A stretch of 64,000 nt of DNA from Xylanibacter ruminicola (lineage in GTDB: Bacteria > Bacteroidota > Bacteroidia > Bacteroidales > Bacteroidaceae), in contig NZ_FRBD01000006.1 of assembly GCF_900142525.1 (NCBI RefSeq), forward strand, positions 82,103-146,102. The letters are read 5' to 3'. Below are positions 52,993 through 61,181 of the stretch, piece by piece. The translations under genes and the position numbers were made by a program. The notes beneath the pieces are model-generated. The model did no database searches. It was not told the DNA's origin and saw nothing but the letters and a program-made list of their open reading frames with translations. Positions within the stretch are counted from its first letter, which is position 1. Each line of letters opens with the position of its first letter.

Positions 52993-54327
52993 ATGGAGAA
53001 CAATATGAACGTAGATATCCTTGACTTCGGAGCACCGGAGAAGGAGCATAGCATCATCAAAGTTATTGGTGTTGGTGGTGGCGGCGGCAACGCAGTTAAC
53101 CACATGTACCGTGAGGGCATTCACGATGTAACATTCGTGCTTTGCAACACCGACAACCAGGCACTTAACGATTCGCCCGTACCCGTACATCTCCAGTTGG
53201 GTAAGGAGGGACTAGGAGCAGGCAACAAGCCCGAGAAAGCCCGCCAGGCAGCAGAAGAGAGCATCGAGGACATCCGTACCATGCTGAGCGACGGCACCCG
53301 CATGGCCTTTATCACTGCCGGTATGGGGGGTGGCACCGGCACCGGTGCAGCTCCAGTTATCGCACGTGTTTCCAAGGAGCTTGGCATTCTTACCGTTGGT
53401 ATCGTCACCATCCCCTTCCGTTTCGAGGGCGATCGCAAGATCGACCAGGCTCTCGACGGTGTCGAGGAGATGTCGAAACACGTTGATGCACTGCTGGTTA
53501 TTAACAACGAGCGCCTTCGCGAAATCTATCCCGAACTCTCTGTACTCGACGCTTTCGGAAAGGCCGACGACACACTGAGTGTGGCTGCCAAGTCTATTGC
53601 AGAGATTATTACCGTTCACGGACTCATCAACCTCGACTTCAACGATGTAAAGACCGTACTGAAGGATGGTGGCGTTGCTATCATGTCAACCGGTTATGGC
53701 GAGGGCGAAGGCCGTGTTAAGAAGGCTATCGAGGATGCACTGAACTCACCTCTGCTCAACGACAACGACATCTTCAACTCTAAGAAGATTCTGCTCTCTA
53801 TCTCGTTTGCAGGTTCTAAGGATGGTCAGTCATCACTCATGATGGAAGAGATGAACGACGTAAACGACTTCATGGCCAAGTTCGGCAACGACTTCGAAAT
53901 CAAATGGGGACTTGCAACCGACCTTGAACTGGGCAAGAAGGTAAAGGTAACCATTCTGGCCACAGGTTTCGGCATCGAAAACGTAGATGGCATGGGCGGC
54001 CACCTCAAGAAGCATAGCCAGGAAGACATCAACCGAATTGCTGCCGAGCAGGAGAAGGCTGCCGAACGACAGGACCGTCGTAACCGCTACTATGGCGGCG
54101 AGGGCGCTACCAAGCGTTATAAGCGCCGTCCTAACATCTACCTGTTCCGTCCTGAGGATCTTGACAACGACGATGTCATCTCAGCTGTAGAGCAGACACC
54201 TACCTACAAGCGCACCCGTGAGATTCTTGACAGCATCAACTCGCAGGCCAGCAACGAGGTAGTTGTTATCGACGAGGCTGCTCAGGATCCACAGGAGCCC
54301 ATACAGGGCACCATCAAATTCATGTAA
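52993..54327 (+). CDS. ftsZ: Cell division GTPase FtsZ
   Basis: A 444-residue tubulin homologue that forms the Z ring. IKVIGVGGGGGNAVNHMYR (about 18-36), the tubulin signature GGGTGTGAAPV (about 113-123), and TIPFRFEGDRK and NLDFNDVKTVL are intact. The C-terminal linker is basic (RQDRRNRYYGGEGATKRYK) and the end reads IQGTIKFM, where the conserved peptide that binds FtsA is expected. Last gene of the cluster; converges on recO, with a small hairpin at 54334-54351 between them. Confidence 0.96.
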   Translation: MENNMNVDILDFGAPEKEHSIIKVIGVGGGGGNAVNHMYREGIHDVTFVLCNTDNQALNDSPVPVHLQLGKEGLGAGNKPEKARQAAEESIEDIRTMLSDGTRMAFITAGMGGGTGTGAAPVIARVSKELGILTVGIVTIPFRFEGDRKIDQALDGVEEMSKHVDALLVINNERLREIYPELSVLDAFGKADDTLSVAAKSIAEIITVHGLINLDFNDVKTVLKDGGVAIMSTGYGEGEGRVKKAIEDALNSPLLNDNDIFNSKKILLSISFAGSKDGQSSLMMEEMNDVNDFMAKFGNDFEIKWGLATDLELGKKVKVTILATGFGIENVDGMGGHLKKHSQEDINRIAAEQEKAAERQDRRNRYYGGEGATKRYKRRPNIYLFRPEDLDNDDVISAVEQTPTYKRTREILDSINSQASNEVVVIDEAAQDPQEPIQGTIKFM

Positions 54328-54333
54328 ATTCGC

Positions 54334-54351
54334 GCCTTACTGATATAAGGC
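54334..54351. terminator. Small hairpin between convergent ftsZ and recO
   Basis: GCCTTA and TAAGGC form a 6-bp stem with a six-base loop. The recO stop codon is inside the left arm. No T-run follows, so any terminator action would be weak. Confidence 0.35.
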
Positions 54352-55062
54352 TTGCAATACTTCTATCGACTTCATCTCTGGAAAATCCGGCAGATGAAGT
54401 CGATAATAGTTAATCGACACTTCGAGCAGGCGGTTCCTGTCGTCGTGCGACATACGGAACAGATGCATCGTCGGAAAATCCATACGCATCATCAGCTGCA
54501 CCTTCTGCGCCTCCTCAGGATGCAAAAAGTCGCGATGTACGGGCGGATTCCTCATAAACTCACTCTCTCTAAGGTCAAAGTAATCACCAGCCTCGTAGTC
54601 ATCCAGATTAGGATAGAAGCCCAGGAATCGTGTCAGTCTCATCAGAAACACCAGATGGAAGTTGGCAAAGTTACTTTGCTGCCCATCCAGCCATACGATA
54701 CTATACTCCAGATAATCGTATAGCAGGTCATTACGCTGTTCCGACCGCAGCGCATAATACAGAAACTCTGCCACAAACAGCGATATAGCCAGCTTATCAG
54801 GCTCAAAGGGGATAGATGCAAAAGGCGTCATCATCCTCACATCATTCAACTTCTGCAGCTGCAGCTTAGGGCGTATGTCGGTTTCAATCTCCAATAGTGT
54901 AAGAGGCTGAAAAAATTGCTTCTTAATCTTGCTTTTAGGTGCCTTGGGTATGCTCACGATAAACGACTGCCTACCAAACGCTTTGGTAAACATATCCACA
55001 ATCAGTCGCGACTCGCCATACTTGAGCGAATGTAGCACAATAGCCTGAGTTTTCGTCAACAT
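54337..55062 (-). CDS. recO: DNA repair protein RecO
   Basis: About 241 residues from MLTKTQAIVLHSLKYGESR. An N-terminal OB-fold (about 1-80, with LIVDMFTKAFGRQSFIVSI) is followed by the helical domain. The usual CxxC zinc site near position 150 is not seen, as in many Bacteroidota homologues. RecO loads RecA on SSB-coated DNA with RecR. The ATG at 55062 is chosen because the promoter box at 55070-55077 lies in the longer frame; the mRNA would be practically leaderless. Confidence 0.88.
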   Translation of the reverse strand: MLTKTQAIVLHSLKYGESRLIVDMFTKAFGRQSFIVSIPKAPKSKIKKQFFQPLTLLEIETDIRPKLQLQKLNDVRMMTPFASIPFEPDKLAISLFVAEFLYYALRSEQRNDLLYDYLEYSIVWLDGQQSNFANFHLVFLMRLTRFLGFYPNLDDYEAGDYFDLRESEFMRNPPVHRDFLHPEEAQKVQLMMRMDFPTMHLFRMSHDDRNRLLEVSINYYRLHLPDFPEMKSIEVLQALYQ

Positions 55063-55069
55063 ATCGGTG

Positions 55070-55077
55070 CAAAGATA
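55070..55077 (-). promoter_or_regulatory. -7 box for recO
   Basis: TATCTTTG on the minus strand, only 7 bases before the ATG at 55062. Confidence 0.65.
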
Positions 55078-55140
55078 CACATTTTATCTGTAAAATGTTA
55101 TTTTTTACTAAAAAAATTTGGTAGAATGGAAAAATAGTAG

Positions 55141-55148
55141 TACTTTTG
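55141..55148 (+). promoter_or_regulatory. -7 box for tRNA-Glu/rpsT
   Basis: TACTTTTG followed by CACCCG, 18 bases before the tRNA 5' end. No further box was found before rpsT, so the tRNA and rpsT seem to share this promoter. Confidence 0.75.
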
Positions 55149-55166
55149 CACCCGCATTTCATGGAC

Positions 55167-55238
55167 GGTCCCTTCGTCTATCGGTTAGGACGAGAGATTT
55201 TCATTCTCTAAAGAGGAGTTCGACTCTCCTAGGGACTA
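55167..55238 (+). tRNA. tRNA-Glu (anticodon TTC)
   Basis: Acceptor GGTCCCT pairs with AGGGACT (one G:U). The anticodon stem AGAGA-TCTCT encloses TTTTCAT (anticodon TTC), and the T-arm is GGAGTTCGACTCTCC. CCA is not encoded. Confidence 0.95.
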
Positions 55239-55257
55239 CAAATTTAAATCTTCCATC

Positions 55258-55357
55258 TGCACAGCCATGTGCTACCATACTCTAAGGATGGGACAAGGTG
55301 GTAGAGGGCTCCTTCCGAGAAGCCCGCCCAGGGCAGCCTTAACGACGTAAGACCCAT
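55258..55357 (+). ncRNA. GC-rich foldable leader element upstream of rpsT (unassigned)
   Basis: This 100-base block is clearly more GC-rich than its AT-rich flanks. Hand-drawn pairings are a hairpin GCACA-GCCA-TGTGC (55259-55272), stem CTACCA (55272-55277) with TGGTAG (55299-55304), and stem GGGCT (55306-55310) with AGCCC (55321-55325). A possible closing stem is ATGGG (55288-55292) with CCCAT (55353-55357) enclosing AAGG/CCTT, which cannot all form together with CTACCA/TGGTAG. No T-run follows, so it is more likely a translational leader for S20 than an attenuator. It was not recognised as a known RNA family. Confidence 0.45.
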
Positions 55358-55395
55358 AAGCTTTATAATTAACAATTTAAAATTTCAAAACAAAC

Positions 55396-55650
55396 ATGGC
55401 AAATCACAAGTCATCAGTGAAGAGAATCCGTCAGGAGAAGAAAAGAGCACTTCACAACCACTACTACGCAAAGACAATGCGTAATGCAGTTCGCAAGCTC
55501 CGTGCTACCACAAACAAGGAAGAGGCTGTAGCTCTGTATCCAAAGGTACAGAAGATGCTGGACAAGCTGGCTAAGACCAACGTTATCCACAAGAACAAGG
55601 CCGCAAACCTGAAGTCAAGCCTTGCACTGCACGTTAATCAGCTGGGATAA
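55396..55650 (+). CDS. rpsT: 30S ribosomal protein S20
   Basis: An 84-residue basic helical protein. The start [21 protein letters not shown] and the end [19 protein letters not shown] are typical S20 sequence. It binds 16S rRNA early in 30S assembly. It lies 158 bases downstream of tRNA-Glu with a structured leader between them. In E. coli S20 represses translation of its own mRNA, so a similar role for the leader is conceivable. A terminator follows. Confidence 0.96.
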   Translation: MANHKSSVKRIRQEKKRALHNHYYAKTMRNAVRKLRATTNKEEAVALYPKVQKMLDKLAKTNVIHKNKAANLKSSLALHVNQLG

Positions 55651-55672
55651 TTTTCTACCCATTGATAAGATT

Positions 55673-55710
55673 TAAGCCGTAGCCCGATAAGGGTTGCGGC
55701 TTTCTTTTTT
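55673..55710 (+). terminator. Intrinsic terminator of rpsT
   Basis: AAGCCGTAGCCC and GGGTTGCGGCTT form a 12-bp stem with G:U pairs around GATAA, followed by TTCTTTTTT. Confidence 0.8.
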
Positions 55711-55753
55711 GGTTTTTTAGCAGATAAACTATGTTTATCTGAACTTTTTTTTG

Positions 55754-55761
55754 TACCTTTG
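55754..55761 (+). promoter_or_regulatory. -7 box for gyrB
   Basis: TACCTTTG followed by CAACC, 27 bases before the gyrB ATG at 55789. Confidence 0.75.
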
Positions 55762-55788
55762 CAACCAATTAGTGCAATTAAGAACAAA

Positions 55789-57765
55789 ATGACAGAAGAA
55801 CAACTGAACCAAGAACAAAATTACTCCGCGAGTAACATTCAGGTACTCGAGGGTCTGGAAGCCGTACGTAAGCGCCCTGCTATGTACATTGGCGACATCA
55901 GTGAGAAAGGTCTCCACCATCTGGTAAACGAAACCGTCGACAACTCTATCGACGAGGCGATGGCTGGCTATTGTACTCACATCGAAGTAACTATCAACGA
56001 AGATAATTCTATCACCGTACAGGATAACGGTCGTGGTATCCCTGTAGACGAGCACGAGAAGATGCACAAGAGTGCGCTCGAGGTAGTAATGACAGTGCTC
56101 CACGCCGGAGGTAAGTTCGACAAGGGTTCCTATAAAGTATCAGGAGGTCTGCACGGTGTGGGTGTAAGCTGTGTTAACGCCCTCTCTACCCACATGATGT
56201 CGCAGGTATTCCGTAATGGTCATATCTACCAGCAGGAATACGAGAAGGGTAAGCCCCTCTACGACGTTAAGATTGTAGGCGACACTGATAAGACCGGTAC
56301 CCGCCAGCAGTTCTGGCCCGATGGCAGCATTTTTACCACTACCGAGTATAAGTACGACATCATCGCTAAGCGTATGCGCGAGCTGGCCTATCTTAATGCC
56401 GGTATCACCATCACACTGACCGACCTTCGTCCTGATGAGGAAGGCAATCTCCGCCAGCCCGAGGTGTTCCACGCCAAGGAGGGATTGAAGGAATTTGTGC
56501 GCTACGTCGATCGTCACCGCACCTCAATCATCGGCGATCCTATCTGTCTGAAGACCGAGAAGGACGGTGTGCCCATCGAGGTAGCTCTGCTCTACAACAG
56601 CGACTATTCAGAGAATATTCACTCTTACGTTAATAATATCAACACCATCGAGGGTGGTACCCACCTCACAGGTTTCCGTATTGCCCTAGCCCGTGCACTG
56701 AAGAAGTATGCCGACGAGGACGATCAGCTGCGCAAGCAGATTGAGAAGGCCAAGATTGAGGTGGCACAGGACGACTTCCGCGAGGGTCTCACAGCTATCA
56801 TCTCTGTAAAGGTAGCCGAGCCTCAGTTCGAGGGCCAGACAAAGACCAAGCTGGGTAACAGCGAGGTAAACGGAGCCGTACAGAAGGCCGTAGGCGAGGC
56901 TATGACCAATTATCTGGAAGAGCACCCCAAAGAGGCTCACACCATCTGCGAGAAGGTTATTCTAGCCGCCACAGCACGTATCGCAGCCCGCAAGGCCCGT
57001 GAGAGCGTACAGCGCAAGAATCCTATGACCGGTGGTGGTCTGCCCGGAAAGCTGGCCGACTGCTCTAACAAGGATCCCAAGGAGTGCGAGATCTTCCTCG
57101 TCGAGGGAGACTCAGCCGGTGGTTCTGCCAAGCAGGGCCGCGACCGCCACTTCCAGGCCATCCTGCCCCTGCGTGGTAAGATTCTGAACGTAGAAAAGGT
57201 ACAGTGGCACCGTGTGTTCGAGGCAGAGTCGGTTATGAACATCATCCAGAGTATCGGTGTACGTTTCGGCGTAGACGGCGAAGACTCTAAGGATGCCAAT
57301 ATCGACAAGCTGCGTTACGACAAGATCATCATCATGACCGACGCCGACGTCGATGGTTCTCACATCGACACACTGATCATGACACTCTTCTATCGCTTCA
57401 TGCCACAGGTTATTCAGGGTGGCCACCTCTACATCGCTACTCCACCACTCTACAAGTGTACTTATAAGAAGACCTCTGAGTACTGCTACACCGAGCAGCA
57501 GCGTCAGGCCTTTATCGATAAGTATGTAGCTGGTAACGGCGACGACAAGGCACTGCACACTCAGCGCTACAAAGGTCTTGGTGAGATGAACCCCGAGCAG
57601 CTGTGGGAGACCACCATGAATCCCGAAAACCGCTTGCTCAAGCAGGTAACCATCGAGAATGCTGCCGAGGCCGACGAGATCTTCTCAATGCTGATGGGCG
57701 ATGACGTAGAACCACGCCGCGAGTTCATCGAGAAGAACGCCACCTACGCCAATATCGACGCATAA
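55789..57765 (+). CDS. gyrB: DNA gyrase subunit B
   Basis: A 658-residue type IIA topoisomerase subunit that supplies the ATPase for negative supercoiling. The GHKL domain has VRKRPAMYIGD, ETVDNSIDEAMAG, VQDNGRGIPV and SGGLHGVGVSCVNALS. The TOPRIM region has EIFLVEGDSAGGSAKQGRDR, PLRGKILNVEK and TDADVDGSHI. The end, QRYKGLGEMNPEQLWETTMNP, is that of a GyrB without the 170-residue enterobacterial insertion. The start MTEEQLNQ is chosen because the promoter box overlaps the longer frame. A strong terminator follows. Confidence 0.96.
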   Translation: MTEEQLNQEQNYSASNIQVLEGLEAVRKRPAMYIGDISEKGLHHLVNETVDNSIDEAMAGYCTHIEVTINEDNSITVQDNGRGIPVDEHEKMHKSALEVVMTVLHAGGKFDKGSYKVSGGLHGVGVSCVNALSTHMMSQVFRNGHIYQQEYEKGKPLYDVKIVGDTDKTGTRQQFWPDGSIFTTTEYKYDIIAKRMRELAYLNAGITITLTDLRPDEEGNLRQPEVFHAKEGLKEFVRYVDRHRTSIIGDPICLKTEKDGVPIEVALLYNSDYSENIHSYVNNINTIEGGTHLTGFRIALARALKKYADEDDQLRKQIEKAKIEVAQDDFREGLTAIISVKVAEPQFEGQTKTKLGNSEVNGAVQKAVGEAMTNYLEEHPKEAHTICEKVILAATARIAARKARESVQRKNPMTGGGLPGKLADCSNKDPKECEIFLVEGDSAGGSAKQGRDRHFQAILPLRGKILNVEKVQWHRVFEAESVMNIIQSIGVRFGVDGEDSKDANIDKLRYDKIIIMTDADVDGSHIDTLIMTLFYRFMPQVIQGGHLYIATPPLYKCTYKKTSEYCYTEQQRQAFIDKYVAGNGDDKALHTQRYKGLGEMNPEQLWETTMNPENRLLKQVTIENAAEADEIFSMLMGDDVEPRREFIEKNATYANIDA

Positions 57766-57790
57766 GCAACATATTTGCTATCATATACCG

Positions 57791-57824
57791 AACCACCCCC
57801 ATAACTCTATGGGGGTGGTTTTTG
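57791..57824 (+). terminator. Intrinsic terminator of gyrB
   Basis: AACCACCCCCAT pairs perfectly with ATGGGGGTGGTT (12 bp) around AACTCT, then TTTTTG. Confidence 0.9.
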
Positions 57825-57835
57825 TTTGCTCGCCA

Positions 57836-57905
57836 GTCCTCTGCCTAGAGGACTTGAGTCCTCCTACTAAAGGATTGCAGTCCTCTAGGCAGAGGACTGC
57901 AATCC
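57836..57905. repeat. Palindromic intergenic repeat, copy B
   Basis: Two nested palindromic modules. AGTCCTCTGCCTAGAGGACT (57836-57855) is the exact reverse complement of 57879-57898. The latter is the core of a larger hairpin, GGATTGCAGTCCTCT with AGAGGACTGCAATCC, a perfect 15-bp stem with loop AGGC (57872-57905). The spacer AGTCCTCCTACT also occurs, reversed, in copy A at 35892-35903. Confidence 0.85.
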
Positions 57906-58145
57906 CGATTACGTAAAGACTGAGCTTACTATTAATCTATCCTTCCTAGAAAAAACATATTAATACGTTTTCGTTTTTTAGCATCACACTTATTATATTA
58001 CACAAAAACTCTGGCTATTCATATTTTAAAGAATTTAATAACCATTCGTAAAACAAGAGCTTCTCTTCTAGGACTCTTAGCGATTTGTATTGACTATCAA
58101 CAACTATTCTTAGTTTATTGATTAATTCGAGAGCAAAGATATGCA
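57906..58145. other. AT-rich gap between gyrB repeat and regulator; possible minus-strand small RNA
   Basis: No open frame of note. On the minus strand TATCTTTG (58134-58141) is a good -7 box just past the regulator stop. About 160 bases further on, AAAACGTATTAATATGTTTT (57952-57971) can fold with one G:U and is followed by more T, like a weak terminator. A transcript of roughly 170-180 bases would result; no homology is known. Confidence 0.25.
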
Positions 58146-61022
58146 TTATTCTTCGTCATAATTTAGGTACTCGCTGGGGAGCATGCCGAACTCTTTCTTG
58201 AAGCACTTAGTGAAATACTTGGGGGTGTTGAATCCAACCTCCATGGAGAGTTCGGTCATCTTGATGTCGGGGCGCTGGCGCAATAGTCTGCAGGCCTCCT
58301 TCAGGCGTATACTGTTGATGAAGCCTGTTACGTTCTGATCGGTCAGTGCTCGAAGCTTATTATAAAGGGTTGACGACGAGACACACATGTCAGAGGCAAA
58401 CTGCTCGCGGTCGTAGTCGCTATCGTTGATATGCTGCTTCACGCAGTCGATGGCCCTGCTCAGAAATTGCTCATCGGGCGACGAGTGCTGCTGCTCCTCG
58501 GCCTCGAGGGCCTTGCGTGCGCCTTCGTACTGCTGCATCACCATCAGCTCGCGATAGTGAAGCAACTCACTCACGCGCTGCTGCAGGCGGGCTCGGCGGT
58601 TTACCCTGGCCTTATACCACTCCTTAACGCCATAGATAGCGGCTACAAGCAGAACGGCATAGATGATGTAGGCCCACCATGAGCGATACCAAGGTGGAAG
58701 CACCTTGATCTCGATGGGATAAGGCATCTCTACCACACGTCCGTAACTATCGGCTGCGCGAAGTTTCAGGCTATAAACGCCCGGTGGCAGATTCTGATAG
58801 GTGGCAGCACGGCTCTGTGCATCGGTATTATGCCAGTCGCGGTCGTAGCCCTCAAGGAAATAGGAATAACGGCATTGTTCCTGATTCTGATAGGTGAGCA
58901 AGGCAAACTCGATAGAGAACTTGCGAGTATCCGATGGAATCGTGATTTTTTTAGTAAAGAAAGGCTGTTCTTGCGAGATGGCGTTGCGCTTCAGTGAGTC
59001 GTTCCAGAGATAAGGATTATCGTCGATAATCAACTCGGTAACAACCAGCTTGGGCGATGTGCCCTGCTGCCAGCGTTCTATCTCGGAGGTGTTAAACGAG
59101 AAGAAGCCCTTGGCGCTGCCATAGAACAACTCGCTACCGAAGCTGAAGGCGCCGTTCGACGAGAAGTTAATGGCCTCGATACCGTCTTCCATATTATAGG
59201 TGGTAGTGCCCTGGCCGTTGGCCAACGTGAGACGTACCAATCCCTTATCGGTAGAAAGCCATATCTTGCCGTTATCATCGCCCTGTATAGAGTAGATACT
59301 ACCCATACCAATATAATATCGGTGGTTAACGGGCTCGAACCGATCGGTTTCATCGTTAAGCAGAAACAGTCCACCGCTATTGGAGATAGCCCAAAGCTGA
59401 CGGTTGGCATCCTCGTAGACAGTAGTAGCCTCGTCGATGGCGTAATTCTGCGCTGCAGGCGCATACTGATGGTAGGTCCACGACTTAGGATTATCAGCGC
59501 TACCCGTAATACGTATGATGCCATGATCCTCGGTAGACACCCAGATACGATGCTGATGATCTTCGGATATAGACAACACATGACAATTGCTGAAATCGCG
59601 TCCTGATTCGTTCATCTTCAGTATCTGCCCCTGGGTTTCAGAGAAGGCGATGCCTATTCCATTATTCTGCCCTACAAGTATCGATCCGTTTTTCAGAACA
59701 TGAAGGGCGCTTACCTCGCTATCGCCTAAGAAAGGCGTACTGCCACGAGCCAACAGATGGGCTGGGCGGCCTTCATGCCACACCAGTATGCCGCGCGAAC
59801 TGGCCAGCCAGATTGAGCTGTCAGGGCGCACTATCATGTCGGAGATGGTATGTACGTAGACACCCTGCTGGCCTGTCATGCTTTCCAAACCAGGGATATG
59901 ATTGTTGTACAACACGCTACCAGCTTGACGGTCGTACAGAGCCAGACCATAAGGTTGCAAGCCCAACCAGAAACGATTGCCATCGGTGGTAAAGACCTTC
60001 TGAACACGGTTTACCGGCAACTCGAGTCCATCAGGGTTCAGATGATAGAAGTGGAAGGGAGAAGGGCGGGTGCTGAGGTGCACGATACCATTATCGCGGG
60101 TAAGTGCCCAAAGATTTCCCATTCCATCGGTCACCATGTCATAACAGAATGACAGTATGGGGTAGTTTTGTACGTCTGTCTCATCGTCAAGGTCAACACG
60201 GGTAAGGCCCTCAATACAGCAGCCCCACACAGCATGACTCATGGAATCTTCTACTAAACTATGGAATGTACGGAAATCGACTCTGCCATCGTTCATCTTA
60301 TGCATATCAGGAGACTTCTCGTTGTCAGGATGGTCAAGCCGCACTATGCCATGTTCCCATGTACCAATCCATAGCCGCCCTCTACTATCCATCAACATGG
60401 TCTGGGCTGTATTGCGCTCGCTTAAACGAGGATAACCTACAATCTTCCCACTTTTCTTGTTAAGACGAAACAGTCCTCCCTCCCAGGTTCCAATATAGAT
60501 ATTTCCGCGATTATCCTCTGCAAACGAGATAACACCAAAAGAGATGTTGATATCGATGAAACCGTCGGTTTTCTTATCATATCTAAAGACACCGGCATTT
60601 GTACCAGCCCAAACAACACCTTCTTTATCGGTATGAAGAGCGTTAATTAATCGGGCTTGATTACCTGGCAGATGATATATCTTGAACGTACCCCTACGGC
60701 GATCATAAAGTGCAAGTCCGTCGCGAGTTCCTATCCAGAGACCATCATTAAGATCTTCTGCTATCGAGCGTACATAATTATTGGGGAGTATGCCTGGAGT
60801 ATAGGCATTATTACGATAGTATTTGAAACTATATCCATCAAATGATCTGAATCCCTGGTCTGTACCTACCCACATCATGCCATAGCGATCGAAGATGAGC
60901 TTTCGTGCTTCCTCGATGCCCTGGACAGGCGTCTGCGACATGATTCTGAGTGATACGCGACAGGCACAGACCACCTCACAAATTCCAAAAACTGCTATTA
61001 ATAGTAAAAGTACACGTTTCAT
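58146..61022 (-). CDS. Membrane-spanning sensor-regulator: two-component-type beta-propeller, Y_Y_Y domain and AraC HTH, no kinase
   Basis: A 958-residue protein. A signal/anchor (MKRVLLLLIAVFGICEVVCA) precedes a long periplasmic run of propeller repeats (GMMWVGTDQGFRSFDGYSF, DGLWIGTRDGLALYDR and GRLWIGTWEHGIVRLDH are examples; about 30-690). A Y_Y_Y domain (YSYFLEGYDRDWHNTD to PYPIEIKVLPPWY, about 700-780), one membrane helix (about 782-800), a coiled-coil linker and a C-terminal AraC HTH (about 855-958; ending VGFNTPKYFTKCFKKEFG) follow. Hybrid two-component regulators of glycan loci share the sensor but also have kinase and receiver domains; both are missing here with no frame break. It probably controls the adjacent GH43 and susC genes. 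Confidence 0.88.
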   Translation of the reverse strand: MKRVLLLLIAVFGICEVVCACRVSLRIMSQTPVQGIEEARKLIFDRYGMMWVGTDQGFRSFDGYSFKYYRNNAYTPGILPNNYVRSIAEDLNDGLWIGTRDGLALYDRRRGTFKIYHLPGNQARLINALHTDKEGVVWAGTNAGVFRYDKKTDGFIDINISFGVISFAEDNRGNIYIGTWEGGLFRLNKKSGKIVGYPRLSERNTAQTMLMDSRGRLWIGTWEHGIVRLDHPDNEKSPDMHKMNDGRVDFRTFHSLVEDSMSHAVWGCCIEGLTRVDLDDETDVQNYPILSFCYDMVTDGMGNLWALTRDNGIVHLSTRPSPFHFYHLNPDGLELPVNRVQKVFTTDGNRFWLGLQPYGLALYDRQAGSVLYNNHIPGLESMTGQQGVYVHTISDMIVRPDSSIWLASSRGILVWHEGRPAHLLARGSTPFLGDSEVSALHVLKNGSILVGQNNGIGIAFSETQGQILKMNESGRDFSNCHVLSISEDHQHRIWVSTEDHGIIRITGSADNPKSWTYHQYAPAAQNYAIDEATTVYEDANRQLWAISNSGGLFLLNDETDRFEPVNHRYYIGMGSIYSIQGDDNGKIWLSTDKGLVRLTLANGQGTTTYNMEDGIEAINFSSNGAFSFGSELFYGSAKGFFSFNTSEIERWQQGTSPKLVVTELIIDDNPYLWNDSLKRNAISQEQPFFTKKITIPSDTRKFSIEFALLTYQNQEQCRYSYFLEGYDRDWHNTDAQSRAATYQNLPPGVYSLKLRAADSYGRVVEMPYPIEIKVLPPWYRSWWAYIIYAVLLVAAIYGVKEWYKARVNRRARLQQRVSELLHYRELMVMQQYEGARKALEAEEQQHSSPDEQFLSRAIDCVKQHINDSDYDREQFASDMCVSSSTLYNKLRALTDQNVTGFINSIRLKEACRLLRQRPDIKMTELSMEVGFNTPKYFTKCFKKEFGMLPSEYLNYDEE

Positions 61023-61043
61023 TAGTTAGCTATTTTCTGCCCG

Positions 61044-61051
61044 CAAAGGTA
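61044..61051 (-). promoter_or_regulatory. -7 box for the propeller/AraC regulator
   Basis: TACCTTTG on the minus strand, 21 bases before the ATG at 61022. Confidence 0.75.
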
Positions 61052-61124
61052 CTAAACTTTTGCCAATCATCAAAGAAAAAAGCAAAAATAACAATATGTT
61101 TACCCTAAATAATGATATTGAACC

Positions 61125-61140
61125 ATTGATATAAATCAAT
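61125..61140 (+). promoter_or_regulatory. Palindrome ATTGAT-N4-ATCAAT upstream of the double-GH43 promoter
   Basis: ATTGAT (61125-61130) and ATCAAT (61135-61140) flank ATAA. The TTGAT...ATCAA core ends six bases before the -7 box. The same core stands six bases before the susC box (63337-63350). Probably a shared operator. Confidence 0.6.
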
Positions 61141-61145
61141 TATTG

Positions 61146-61153
61146 TACTTTTG
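61146..61153 (+). promoter_or_regulatory. -7 box for the double-GH43 gene
   Basis: TACTTTTG followed by CACCTG, 28 bases before the ATG at 61182. Confidence 0.75.
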
Positions 61154-61181
61154 CACCTGCAAAACCAAATGATAACTCAAA

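Noticed and set aside
55258..55357. Element considered as SRP 4.5S RNA, 6S RNA or tmRNA
   Set aside because: The conserved SRP apical loop, the long open bubble of 6S, and the tRNA-like ends of tmRNA are not visible; the size is also too small for the last two.
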